Shown piece after piece: positions 26,207 through 38,670 of a DNA stretch of 64,000 bases. Location: assembly GCF_905147045.1 (NCBI RefSeq), contig NC_065890.1, positions 6,076,001 through 6,140,000 on the forward strand, in the 5' to 3' direction. Within the stretch, counting starts at the first letter, position 1; every line of letters begins with the position of its first letter. The position numbers and the translations under genes are program-made. The notes under the pieces are model-generated. The model worked only from the letters and a program-made list of their open reading frames with translations, did no database searches and had not been told where the DNA came from. Source of the stretch: Nymphalis io. Its lineage: Eukaryota > Arthropoda > Insecta > Lepidoptera > Nymphalidae.

Positions 26207-27571
26207 TCATTGGGTAGGTTTCAGGGCAGCCATCTTGCGGCCTCGTGCACGTGCTTCTTGTCTAGTCGTAGTATATTCGAACCACAACACATTTGGTATT
26301 AAAGTTGTATCTCTTATCATTAGCATTTCACACAGCTTTCTGAAAATTAATCACGTCCAATTTGTATCTTACTAAATTATGTAAAAAAGTGTCGAGCATT
26401 TGAATGTATGACAAATTATTTTTTGTTAGTAATCAATATGGCTAAAAATCTAATACTTTATTTAAACACATGTTATTTTGGATGACAAGAAAATGTTTAT
26501 TTTCTTATATTTTAATAGAAACAGGTATTACTACAGGTAATACTTACAGAGTAACAAGCTGAGGAAACAATGGAGTCAGTAACCTATGTACAACTGTAAA
26601 CCATATAGTGGCAAAAATAAGTCCAACTATACCACCAACAATTACTTGTGCTGTTGTGTGGTAGTGAAGATAAACTCTTCCAAAGCTTACAATTAAAGCC
26701 ATTATAAAGCAGCTACCCACAATAATAATTCTCCATAAGGCTGATATAATGCTGTTATTATTTATATGATGCAGTCTGAAAATAAAAGTAATATTATTTA
26801 TTTTATAAACTTAATAACCCTTTTTCTTTCCTATATAATTCAAAATTAGACATTTGTTTTTTTAACTATTAAAAACTGACCTTATAGCAAAGAAATATAG
26901 CACATAAATGGTAAAAAACCAAATAAATTGAGCATGCGATGATGGCATTCCATATTCATTATATAAATGTCCCCTGCTGAGTGGCCGTGCTTCACATATC
27001 AAATGCTTTAAGATTATATTTAATAGTTCATTGACTAGTGTACCAAAAAAAAAAGCTATCTAAAAGAGAAACAAATAATATTATACACATAAATTAACAA
27101 AATACCTACTAAAAATGTACACATTTATATCTTGAAATCTGTAACCATACAATTTATCTATTTTAAGTTATTTCATTCAAAGTTTATGGAACAAATTTTA
27201 ATAACAATTTATAGTTCTTATACTGATATTTTGTATAAATTATTATTCCATGAATACAATAATATTTTGTACTTACAGTATGAAGGTCTCTTCTAAATAA
27301 TATCAAAGTTACAAATCCGGCGCCTATTCCAAAGGGGGCTAGACTCATAAAAGCAAGGAATTTACCAAAGAAATCACCTAAAAAATATCATTCATTTTAC
27401 AATATATTACAATTGTTAATAAGTTATGTACTTACTTGACTATAAATAATCAAGGTATTTAATTTGTAATATACCTTTTGGATATTCGACTAAAGTTAGA
27501 GCAAGAGGTTGCCATTCAATTGCATCGTTATTTATAAAAACTTGGTTCACTGGCGAAGCTATATTTTCCAT
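26207..27571 (-). CDS. DOLPP1: Dolichyldiphosphatase 1
   Basis: Removes phosphate from dolichyl pyrophosphate on the lumenal face of the ER, recycling the N-glycosylation carrier. Five exons (27571-27475, 27377-27277, 27059-26881, 26775-26548, 26339-26207) give 245 residues; human has 238. The PAP2-type active site is visible: K-x6-RP in KHLICEARP, PSSH in MPSSHAQF, and GRVYLHYHTTAQV, where the usual last Asp is Gln as in this family. About four hydrophobic membrane segments are present. An in-frame TAA lies just past the exon 4 end, but the CT/gtaagt donor there leads to exon 5 with the conserved IRDTTLIPNVLWFEYT motif, so exon 5 belongs to the gene. Head-to-head with DNAJC7. Confidence 0.95.
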
Positions 27572-29308
27572 TTTTATTCAAATTACACGCTCAAAAGCGT
27601 GAATGAATACAGTCAAATGTATCGCCTTTCAAATAAGTTACAACGTTGTCTACTTATCAAAAAACAACGAATATCATACGACGTTTCAATCATTTTTTGA
27701 CGTTTCAACAATCATGACATGATACGATCACGGCGACACTTTCGATGTCGTTATCAACTATCAAGTGTTTAAAAAATTAGAAAGAGTACTTATAGTATAA
27801 GAAAACCACAACGATTTAGTGTTTATGATATAAAATATAAATAAGCCGTAGACAGAGAAACTAATAGACGCAATTACGATTTCCTTCTCATTTACACAAG
27901 AAAGAGAACGAAAATTACGCCACAAAAGGTTTAGACAGAGATAGAATTATCAAATTGTTTATCCCTTATTGCGTAACCAGTTTTATCAAGGTCGGCTACT
28001 TAAGTAGCGAAACAAACTTGACAGTTAGTGCGTTCATTGTGTTTATTGTTCAATTTTTGCAATGTTATAAAACGATTCTAATTCAGAGAAAAGACAGAGA
28101 AACAATTCTTATATCATATCGAAGGTGCATTGTCGTATTATTTAATATTAAAGCGATAGCAAGAAGAAAATAGCCGGCGTGTGTTTTCACGCGTAAGTAC
28201 GACGGTTTTGTCCCTAAATATAGTTTCTCCGTGATGATTTATGCCATAGCATGACGAAACCTTATATCGCATTAAAATTCTGAAGATAATAGGATTTTCC
28301 AGTTTTTATCATTCATAATATTTATCATATAAATGCTGCCAGCGTCAGCTAAAAAATGTTCCGATTTTCGATAAAAAATGTCGACTCGTTGACAATGGAA
28401 ACAAACAAATACGGAGTCCAATAATAGCCTAAAGTGTTTCGTTATATATAAATATGTTATTTTAATTTATTCTTTCTCCTATTTTTAATTTCCTAATGAC
28501 AACATTATTTAACATTCTTTTTGAATATTATTACATTCCGAGTCAAGAGGTTAACATAGAAATGTAAGTGGCGACAATTCTTTATTAATAAATTAATTGA
28601 GTGTTTGAGATTTCTACATCTGAGGAGAATGCTAAGCCAGTAAATAATCCATATAAAGATGCTGAAGCACTATTGATAACGGTTAAACAAACAATGCAAC
28701 GGTTCTTAGGTGTAGTTGGAAAACAAAAAATATTTTAATTAAGAAATGTATAATAAATATTAAAAATTAAAATTTAATAACCTCGTTATGTTTTAATTAA
28801 ACCCTGAAAATTATTTATCTCCCAAAATAGAGAATACAGTTACTATGATTGTTATCATACTATCATTATACGCAACATTGACAAACTATCTCTGTATCAA
28901 TCGCGGTTTTACGGCCCCTTGGTCTATTAGTATATCCGAATCCGATACTCAACCAATATGCCACTTGTCCACCACTCGCCACCACAGCTAGCTATTTACG
29001 CTGTGACAATATCTGAATTACATATTTTACTGGTATGTTCCGGCTGTAATAGATTGTAATTGCACAAGTAAGGATTTTTTGACAAGAAATCTGAAATGAA
29101 GACTTGGGCGAAATATAATCAGATTAATGATTAACGATTACGATTACAATGTGAAATAATAATTACACACATTCTGTTTATCTACGCTATACAATTATAT
29201 TTAATGATATAGTTTTTTAAGACTTCATTCTCCCTTGGAATACTCGACCTGTGATCCAGACGCTGGACGTGTAAATCATGAATCAAAATTTCTCATGATA
29301 AAAATAGG
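27572..29308. other. Region between DOLPP1 and the SINE
   Basis: It holds the DOLPP1 promoter side. At 28495-28738 two adjacent short open stretches look protein-like (see findings), but no sound gene model could be made. Otherwise A+T-rich with nothing seen. Confidence 0.4.
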
Positions 29309-29614
29309 TTATTCCGTAACAGCCTGTGAATGTCCCACTGCTGGGCTAAAGGCCTCCTCTCCACTTTTTGAGGAGAAGGTTTGGAGCTTATTCCACCACG
29401 CTGCTCCAATGCGGGTTGGTGGAATACACATGTGGCAGAATGTCAGTGAAATTTGACTCATGTAGGTTTCCACACGATGTTTTCCTTTACCGTCAAGCAC
29501 AAGATGGATTATAAACACAAATTAAGCACATGAAAATTCAGTGGTGGTTGCCCAAGTTTGAACCCACGATTATCGGTTAAGATTCACGCGTTCTAACCAC
29601 TGGGCCATCTCGGC
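29309..29614 (-). mobile_element. tRNA-derived SINE, minus orientation
   Basis: Read on the minus strand it begins gccgagatggcccagtggtt, an A-box-containing tRNA-like head, with a B box gggttcaaac about 35 bases on. The body has cttgtgcttgacggtaaagg, and the tail has ggcctttagcccagcagtgg. A sister copy is at 58517-58810. RNA polymerase III transcription is inferred from the boxes. Confidence 0.85.
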
Positions 29615-30014
29615 TTTTTTTAAGTTCACTGTATCAGAGATGAATAATCGATAAGTACTCTATAAATGTTTTTGATTGTTAGTGCTAACGAATTGGTTTC
29701 ATTTTAGTCTATATGTCATTTATGAAAACCTATTTTAATGAAAATTGCAATTGAACGGCAAAATAATTTAAATAAAACTTAGTATACATTTTAAATCGAT
29801 TTTGTATTGAATTATTCGAATGCAACTTCATAAGATATTTACTCTATGCTAACGATTAACATTCCTTTTTAAGTTTTTGCCCTTTCCGTCACTCACTGTA
29901 CTGCCAGTTTGCCTCATTCTTTCTTTTGTGGTTCCGTAATCCATAGTCAAAATAAAGAAAGACCAGCAGAATCATTACCATTTCTAGAGAGGTTTAATCA
30001 TTCCCAAAGGCATA

Positions 30015-33000
30015 ATGGCAGAACCTGAAGTTGTGGATTTAGATCTAACAATAGATGATTTAGTTCCTAAGAGCCCTGAAAGGTAACGAATAATATTATT
30101 GACCTTAAAAATGTCTTGGACTATAATTTATGCTTTTAATAATATTAGCACTAGCAAATTATAAATTATAATAAATACAGTAACAGACTAATAATTTTTA
30201 ACAGTGACTTTGCTTTAATTATTGCGGCTATTGTGGTTTTCATTGTATTAGCCACCAGGCTCTTGACATTTGACCTATTTTCTATAGAAACACAATACGA
30301 CAATTAAGTAATGATTAAATATTTTAAATCGTTTTATATTTTAAAGTTTATTTATTAAATTTTATAAGTTTATGCATATTAGATATCTTATCATATTTGT
30401 TTATGTCCTAGATTGGCTGAAGAAAAAAAGGAAAGCGGAAACCACATGTATAAATTTAAAAATTATAAAGGTGCATTGGCTATGTATGAAGAAGCTATTA
30501 AATTATGTCCAGAAAATGCTGCTTACTATGGCAACAGATCTGCCTGTTATATGATGCTTGGCATGTACAAAAATGCCTTAGAAGATGCCCAAAAAGCTGT
30601 GGCACTTGATAACACCTTCACTAAAGGCTATATTCGTATGGCTAAATGCTGTATTGCACTTGGTAAGTCCAGTTATGTGGCTATTGCCTTGATAATTATT
30701 CCAAAATACCTCTTGCAAAATTTAGAAACTAATGGCCTAAGAGATAACTTTGTAAGCTTAAGATTTTTAAATAGTATGATGATTTGTTTTTATTTTGCTT
30801 ATAATATCTAATAATACAGTTGTTAACCTTTATTAGAAGAAGTTTCTTTAACTTGTTTTATAAATATTTAAAAAACGATTGGGAAATATGGTTATAAATA
30901 TATATATACTTTTTAAAATGAAGTCAAATATTTCCTTTATCAATGTTTCATGAATGTACCACAGATGTTTTTAGTATATTAAATTCCATAAAGACATTTA
31001 ATATAATTTTGCAAATCTCTTAACCTGAACTGTAACACAATTGAAAACAAATGGTCATTTGCAGTTAAAACTATAGAACAATATCAGACTTAGATCTCCA
31101 TTTTAATGACAAATAAAATACTATTAATAACATACTATTAATTATGGAAGTAAAATTAGAAAAATGAATTTACAGATTTTTTATATACATTTTTAATTTG
31201 TTTTACCATTTGACTCAAGATATCCATAACAAATGTCACATTTTTTCACATTTATTATAATTACCCACTTATTATAGTTTGCCATATATTTGTTGCAATG
31301 ATTGGCTGCTTGCCACAGTCATTTCCCAAGTATTTGCTAAGTGTTAAATATAATTGATGGAGATTTAGGTATAGATTATTCTGCTATTAAAAAGCAACAA
31401 ATACTTAGTATTGTTATGTTACGGCTTAAATGGTGTGTGAGGGAGTATAACTATAGGGACAAAGACATAACCTCCATCTTAGTTCCCAACATTGGTGGTA
31501 CATTGACATTGTAAAGAATGCTTAATATTTCTAATAGCACCAAAGTCTATGGGCAGATATATCAATGAACCTGTTTTATATTTAAAAAAATATTTTCTTT
31601 AGAAAATTTGACATATTTTCTTCAATTGGAGCAGCACTAGCACCATGAACAACTTTATACACGTGTAGTGTCCGATGTTCACAGTTCTAGGATGTTCCTT
31701 TAGATTACATTTGAGGTTACTGAGAAAGCAGCTTAAAAAATGTAAGATAGACACATAGCAATTTATGTGTTTTACACGGTAGCAACTTATGCTGGATATC
31801 AAAATAAAGAAATTTTTCTCCTCAGGTGACTTATCTGGTGCAGAGCAAGCAGTACGACGTGCCAGTGAACTTGGTGGACCAGATTGTGCATCAAACGAAC
31901 GTCGAGCGATTAAATCTTTACAACGTTTGCATGATGATGCACAGCGTGCTATGGAAGCTGGCGACTATCGACGCGTCGTCTTTTGTATGGATCGATGCTT
32001 AGAATACAGTCCCTCAAGCTCTAAGTAATATTATTTATCCACTATGTTTTTTTTTTATAATTGAAAAACAGATCATTTAATAAATAAAATTAATGCTTCA
32101 GAGCGAAACTTTTGAAAGCTGAATGTTTGGCTATGATCGGGCGATGTCAGGAAGCACAGGAAATAGCAAATGATTCTCTAAGATTTGACAGTTTTAACAC
32201 AGAAGCCATATATGTCCGAGGATTATGCCTTTATTTTGAGGTATGGTTTTTTTGTATAAATTGTTATGTAAAATATTTTAATTGGAACACATTCCTATAT
32301 TAATATGTAACAATTATTGTAGGAATGTGTTTCTGTTAGATATTATTTTTGTATTTCTAGTTTCTCATTTCGTGTAGGATTTAGATATTATAACAACATT
32401 CAAATCAATGCTAATATTATCGAAAAAAAATACTTATAATATAATATTATATCAATCTTTCATTTCAGGACAAAGATGAACAAGCCTTTAAACATTTTCA
32501 ACAAGTATTACGTCTTGCACCTGATCACAAAAAAGCAATGGAAGCATATAAAAAGGCCAAATTATTGAAACAAAAGAAAGAAGAAGGTATTGTCAATGCT
32601 ATAAAATATTTTTATCATACAGACTTGACAAAATAGTTTACAACATACTATATATTATTACAGGTAATGAAGCATTCAAAATGGGTCGATGGCAACAAGC
32701 TTTGAACCTTTACAATGAAGCATTAACTATTGATAAAAATAATAGAAAAGTCAATGCAAAACTGTACTTCAATAAGGCTACAGTGTGCTCTAAGTTAAAC
32801 CAAATAAAAGAAGCAGCTGAGGCTTGTACATCTGCATTAGAGCTGGATGAAACATATGTTAAAGCATTACTACGACGAGCAAAATGTTACATGGAAATTG
32901 AACAGTATGAAAATGCTGTGAAAGATTACGAAACTCTTTATAAAATCGACAAGTGTAAAGAAAATAGACAATTACTGCATGAAGCTAAATTAGCCGTTCG

Positions 33001-34485
33001 AAAATCCAAACGTAAAGACTACTACAAAATTCTTGGCGTTGACAAAACAGCATCTGAAGATGATATTAAGAAAGCCTACAGGTATGTCTGCTAGATTCAT
33101 AGATTTGCTTTTATTAGCATAAACATCTGTAGCCCCCTATGCCATATTCCGCTCATTGCTCTCTGGAACTCTCCTCTGAGAGAAAGAGAATGATCTTCTC
33201 TCTCCCTCATACTTCTAAAATAGGACATTTCTAGTATAAGCAGCAAAGCACTTTAGCACTACCTTCTCGATCCAAAGAACCAGGTGCTTAAAAGTGATCT
33301 TCGAAGCTCCAGTGACTGCCCAGGATAAGGACCATGTATCTTATGTACCAGGCCATCTAGTTGTTAAATTACTAACATGGACAATTCTCGACAGTATATG
33401 GAACCACAGTGCCTCGGTCTTTTTTTTAAAGTATAGTTAGGCGAACGAGCATATGGGCCACCTGATGGTAAGCGGTCACCAACGCCCATAGACATTGGCA
33501 TTGTAAGAAATGTTCACCATTGCTTACATCTCCACCAACCTTGGAAACTAAGATTGGTGACGATGTGCCTGCAATTATACTGGCTCACTCACCCTTCAAG
33601 CCAGGACACAATAATACCAAGTACCCGCTTAATTTTTTTTAAAAGAGTCGTTGTTGTGTATATTCCATAGTCGGTTTTTACTAGATTGCAATGCACTCGC
33701 CAAGTGTTGTGTCGGACAAAGTAACTAGACCACTCGTAAATGTCTGCAAGGTCGGATCTTGACTAGCCTGCCCTTGTAAAGTATTTGATGAAAGTGGATT
33801 GCACAATCGTGAGGAAGAAAAGTATATTATACAGATAAAAATTTATATAAGATTAAAATTTTGTTGTATTAAGGACGTTAAGTTAGTTGAGAAATCAAAT
33901 CTTTTCGCTAGACAACACTATTATAATGTTGTGTTTGAAATCATCGATATTATTTTTACTTGAAAATAAAAGGTAATTATTAATTCGCCTGATTTATATT
34001 TTTAGAAAACGCGCTCTAGTTCATCATCCAGATCGGCATGCAGGTGCGCCCGACAATGAGCGAAAGGAACAAGAGCGACGCTTTAAAGAAGTAGGCGAGG
34101 CTTACGAAGTCCTTAGTGATCCAAAAAAACGTGCGCGCTATGATCATGGCCAATATCTTTCTGACGATTCTTCGGGCATGGCTGGTAAATATACTAAAAG
34201 ATTGCAAAATATATTTTTGGTTTTGTATCCATTAAAATACCCATTTCATCAATAATATAAAAGACTTATGACTTTGTCGAATGAACTTAGTATCAAAGTA
34301 ATTGAAAATTAACTTTGAATAAAAGTAAAGATGTGTGTCTGAATAAATAAATGAAATTATTTTAACTTTCAGATTTCGATCCAAATATGGTGTTCCAAAC
34401 ATTCTTCAGTCGTGGGGGCCAACAATTTGACCTCAGTGGTGCTGGTGGATTTCCAGGTTCTGCTTTCAGCTACCAATATGGATAA
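30015..34485 (+). CDS. DNAJC7: DnaJ homologue subfamily C member 7 (TPR2)
   Basis: Co-chaperone that links Hsp70 and Hsp90 through TPR repeats and stimulates Hsp70 with its J domain. Eight exons: 30015-30082, 30412-30662, 31826-32024, 32102-32240, 32469-32586, 32664-33081, 34006-34184 and 34373-34485. They join in frame to 494 residues, the same length as the human protein. Tandem TPR helices fill residues of about 25-365, for example GNHMYKFKNYKGALAMYEEAI and the repeat starting GNEAFKMGRWQQALNLYNEAL. The J domain (about 376-440) has DYYKILGV and the catalytic HPD at 405-407. The C-terminus is Gly/Phe-rich. Introns 2 and 6 carry SINE copies. Confidence 0.97.
31405..31560 (+). repeat. Degenerate Metulj-like SINE in DNAJC7 intron 2
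   Basis: Keeps cttagttcccaacattggtgg, attgacattgtaaagaatg and aaagtctatgggca in the order of the 7644-7940 copy, with heavy decay. Confidence 0.55.
33424..33640 (-). mobile_element. Metulj-like SINE in DNAJC7 intron 6
   Basis: Minus-strand copy with cgaacgagcatatgggccac, gatggtaagcggtcaccaac and cactcacccttcaagcc blocks. The neighbouring sequence at 33110-33330 is also less A+T-rich and may be another old repeat. Confidence 0.75.
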
Positions 34486-36180
34486 AATAATATTGTGTAG
34501 ATATTGTCTTTTTGATACCCAAAATCAAATTAAACAAAAAAAATATTGTCATTCCATAAAAATAAGACGTTTTTGTTTTGGTTAATACAAAAAATATAGG
34601 CTCACTCATCAACTTCAACCAAAATAAACCAAAAAATATATTACATAAACATTTTTGTTTTACCTCGCCTAAATAGGCTTTACAACAATTTTAGTACCTT
34701 TCCTAAGAAACCAAAATATGTTTTAAAATAAAATTAATTATAAAAACTATACTTAAATTTATTTAAAAAATAATTTTAGTTTGCGGGAACGCTAAGCGAA
34801 ATAATTAGGGAACAGTGTATTCTATAAAAAATGTATTGTTTTTTTTTTTAATGATGAGTAATGCTGTCTTTACAATTTAGGTATAAATTGTTCATAAATA
34901 AAAGCGTAATGCAAGCCACATGAAGCAATTTGACAAGAAAATGCTTGAGCAATAAATAGATTATTGTAGTGTTTTTACATACACGATAAAAAAAAACATT
35001 TAACGAAGGCTTTAAAAGCATGACTTATGAAACTGAATTCAGTTACTTAAGTCATCAAACAGCCACAACAAAACTATGGCTGAATGCGCTTAATATAATC
35101 AGTATATTTATAAAAAGTATACTGTTCTTAAGGAAACGACTTTAACGCTTCTTTAAAGAAATGCCAATGTGAAATAAATAAGGAGATAAGTTTTGTTTTG
35201 AAAATTATGAAAAATAAATAAAAACAACTTACTTTTTACCTTACTTTACCTTGTTTAGCTAAGCAAAAATGACAGTGAAGTTAAATTGCCTAATGTACTC
35301 AATATTTAGCTTATTACAATATTAATAGTTTGTGTCATGGATGTCTTATTTTATTGGCATCATGGTAATGCATAATATCCATTAATGAAGATTTTAACAT
35401 TTCGATAACAAACTCAACCTTATTCATAACATTGTTGTATGCATTAATATTTTCTAGTACGCTTACTTAGTAAAGAAACTTGACACGTGTAATTATTAAT
35501 AAGAAATAAATCGTAGATAATGTAGATTAGAATGCAATTTAAATTATAAAATTCTTAGATATTTTAACATACAAAAATATTTGCTATTGAAATTAGATAT
35601 TTTAAAAGCAAATCATTATTATAAAATTGATGCTATTAAATTATAATAAGGAACACAGACGTTTTCAATTGAAAATGTTGTTATTCAACAATTTATACAT
35701 GTTATGTACGAAATTTTAACTAAAACATGAAATATCTTGTTATTCAATAGTTAACATTTTCTCTCCTACTGAAACTGATTAAAAAGTTTATTGTGTCTTT
35801 AATTCTAAATGTATTTGTATGTTTGAATAATTATAATGATCTTAGACTATAGAATAATCCAATAAAAATATGTGGGATTAAAAAGGCTTAGAATTGAACA
35901 TGTTCTTCGTTTTAGTGAAATTTGAATCCATTTAATTAATAACCGAATTACAAAAGTTTACTAAGAATTATACAATTTCATTTTTAATCGCCATATACAT
36001 TTTTAATACATAGTCTAATTCAAATGTTTAAATATTCATTAAGTTAAAAAATTCAATAAAACTTCATTGTAATTTATTTTTTTATTTCACACAAAATCAA
36101 CTAGCACAGCTTTCGACTAGATATAGACGAACACAAATCTAAAGATGACATAAGTATTCGTTTTCTTTTGAAAAAAAATC
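34486..36180. other. Intergenic, DNAJC7 3' UTR, nothing else seen
   Basis: About 1.7 kb of A+T-rich DNA between the DNAJC7 stop and the stop of the minus-strand 141-residue gene. No coding evidence on either strand. Confidence 0.5.
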
Positions 36181-37340
36181 CTAATGCTTTTCCTGGACTT
36201 TTCCCTCGGAACCAGGTTTTTTTGATTTTTTAATCAACATTGCTTTATCACCAGGCGAACGTTTATTGGTAGTTTTACTACCTATTCCTTCAAATCTAAA
36301 AACGCAAATATAGTGTGGTTTTACATCCTATCTATAAAACAGAATACAATAATTTAACTTGATAAACTTTTGGAAAGCAAACATAGATTAATATAGCTGC
36401 TTCTTAATATTAAATATGCTAGTAAATTGAAATGACATACTTTTTCATTTTAAATGGCTTTTTTTGTTCAGGTTTTGGTGGCTGGTATGTCGTCTTAAAC
36501 GTTAAAACATAACGTTTAACAACGTCGACATTTACAGTGGTGTTTTCAGGATACATGCGTTTCTTCCAGGCTTCTCTTTCTTCCAGCCACATTCTATAAT
36601 ATTCATATGATAAAAGCCATTGTATACGATTTGGTCCTTCCTAAAACAAAATCATACGGGAAAAAACCGCTCACTCGCGTACTTATGTCTCGTTACTTTT
36701 AATGTAACATCCAGAGCCGGATTAAAGGGAGGGCATCCCAGGCTACAGCCCTGGGGCCTCCACAAAAAAGGGGTCCTACAAAAGAGATTAAAAAAGCTTC
36801 CGAGAAAAGTATGATAGTGTAATTCTATATGTCAATAAATATACTGAAAAAATATTCAATTTATATATAAAATAATTAGGGGCCGCCACTCCTTTGTTAT
36901 CCCTAATATCCAGACCTCTAAATCCGCCCCTGGTAACACCAATATAATAAATATAAATGAGGTAATGACTAAACTCTAAATATCAGTTAAGCAACGCGTT
37001 CCGCGTATTTTTTCACACTTTTATATTAACGCTACGAGACAAACTATATTTTAAATTATATTACCGCCGTTCGGTGTGATGAATCAGTTAACGTTAGACA
37101 GTGATCTTAGTGATTGTCTTAACTTACCCGGACCAAAAGGATAGCAGCGAAATTACCTCTAAGCTTTATCTCAAGTTGCTACATTTACGTTGTAATTGAA
37201 ATTGTATGTATTGGTCAACTTTACAGTACCATAAATTTCCATGGCTGAGGATTGTATTTAGGAAAATCTGATGAAATAATGTTGTGAACTGGTCGGCATT
37301 GTATGGTTTTCTCCCATTTAATTCCAGCCATTCGTCCCAT
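36181..37340 (-). CDS. Unrecognised 141-residue basic protein, three exons
   Basis: Exons 37340-37230, 36640-36441 and 36295-36181 join in frame: 37 codons, a phase-0 intron, then a phase-2 intron rebuilding a Lys codon. The product is 141 residues ending in a Lys-rich tail. It starts MGRMAGIKWEK and has FPKYNPQPWKFMEGPNRIQW, EYYRMWLEEREAWKKRMYP, VDVVKRYVLTFKT and QPPKPEQKKPFKM stretches. The many Trp and Tyr residues and Pro/Lys runs resemble small microtubule-inner or axonemal proteins, but I cannot name a family. No signal peptide or membrane helix is seen. A second Met four codons on is an alternative start. Confidence 0.7.
36704..36940. mobile_element. Non-autonomous hAT-like MITE
   Basis: A 221-bp element (36712-36932) with terminal inverted repeats: it begins cagagccggattaaa and its far end, read in reverse complement, begins caggggcggattta. 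It is flanked by near-identical 8-bp duplications, gtaacatc (36704-36711) and gtaacacc (36933-36940). Eight-base target duplications and CAG ends are typical of hAT transposons. It sits in the first intron of the 141-residue gene. Confidence 0.75.
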
Positions 37341-37744
37341 TTTAAAAATAAAATAAAAGGCAAGTACTCAAGTATAAAATATGTAAAACGTCATGCTCTA
37401 AAACGAATATATTATGAATTTGATCAAAGAACATATAAGCAAAAAAAGTATAAATATAAATACTTTTTTAACCTGATGACTCGTGCTCAAAAATAAATAT
37501 AGGTTGCACATTGATGCCTTACAGTGAAAACGGTATAAGCGCCATACCACTTTAACCGTTAATAAATAGGGTTCTTTAGTTATATTTCTTCGTCAGTAAA
37601 CAACAAATATTTTGGTATTATTTTTGTTTTGGAGATTAGAAAAAATTGTAATTTTAAGATTTTAAGGTAACCTTATTGAGCTAGAAATAATTAAGGTACA
37701 AAGTAACACTTATCACATTGTTTGGATTACTTTTATTCTAATAT

Positions 37745-38670
37745 TATTGTTATGACTTCGCAATATTCAGCCCACAAATCTCGTGATACGCTTCCCAATA
37801 TCTTCGACTTTTGTCTTTCGCCGGATTTCTGCGTTTGATATACGATCAAGGAGAGACGCCTAGCATAGCACGCTCCATCGCCCTTTGTGTTACTTTTATT
37901 TTATGCATGCTATGCTTAGTAAGCCTCCATGTTTCGGCACCGTAGGTGAGTATACATACAAGACACATTGGTTAAACACCTTGGTCTTGAAGCATTGTGG
38001 GACTTTGGATGTCAACATATCTTGGAGCTTTCTAAAAGCAGTCCACCCTAAGCCGATGCGTCGTTCGATCTCTTGTATTTGAGATTTACGATCAAATGAT
38101 AAACGATGTATACAGATAAAATCCAAGATATACAGGTATAATCACTGACCACCTGTACGGTGTCCTTACCTATAATTATGTTTGGTACAGGTATGCGGCA
38201 ATCAGTCATAATTTTGGTCTTGGAGATGTTCATCCTCAGACCGACCCTCAGGGAAACTTCTTGAAGGTCTGCAAGCATAAGTTGAAGATTTACGGTGCTC
38301 TCGGCGACGAGAATCAAGTCGTCCGCAAACCTAAGATGCGTCTTGCATGTCCCGTTTATATGGATTCCTCTCTCCCTCCAATCCAGCGTCTTCAACAGAT
38401 CTTCTAAAACGGTGTTGAAGAGTTTGGGCGAGAGGTTATCGCCTTGTCGGACCCCTCTGTTAACAAATACGAAGTTGGTGTTTTTGTGCATTCGCACCTG
38501 CATAGTCGCGAATTTGTACAGCTCCCGGAGGATACCTACACGGCCCAGTGTTCGACACTGTCGAAAGCCTTCTCGTAGTCAACGAAGGCAAAGCACAGGG
38601 GTCGGTTATATTCATTGCACTTCTCCATTAGTTGCTTGAAAGTATGGATGTGGTCCATAGTTAAGTATCC
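37745..38670 (-). pseudogene. RTE-type LINE reverse-transcriptase fragment
   Basis: The minus strand encodes a broken reverse transcriptase. From the 5' side are RPLCFAFVDYEKAFDSVEHW, a stop, RGVRQGDNLSPKLFN, HLRFADDLILVAES with the catalytic FADD, and KTKIM. After a frame change follow RRIGLGWTAFRKLQDML, TKVFNQCVL and AMERAMLGVS. This order matches RTE/BovB-like LINEs of Lepidoptera. It is 5'-truncated near 38670 and contains stops and frameshifts, so it is inactive. Confidence 0.85.

Noticed and set aside
26055..26375. Plus-strand open frame of about 106 codons
   Set aside because: It is the antisense shadow of DOLPP1 exon 5 and its downstream region; the minus strand carries the conserved protein motifs.
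26544..26546. In-frame TAA after ...FPQLVTL as the DOLPP1 stop
   Set aside because: It lies within the gtaagt donor. Splicing to 26339 restores the conserved C-terminal motif and expected length.
27955..28173. Open frame upstream of DOLPP1
   Set aside because: It does not begin with ATG, has no splice context and has no recognisable family.
32286..32331. 12-bp inverted repeat in DNAJC7 intron 4
   Set aside because: aacacattccta/taggaatgtgtt is exact but short, and could occur by chance or be minor intron structure; not scored as a separate finding.
37166..37363. Minus-strand frame MPFILFLKWDEWLELNGRKP
   Set aside because: It overlaps exon 1 of the 141-residue gene in another frame. The spliced frame continues into exons 2 and 3 with correct phases and this one does not.
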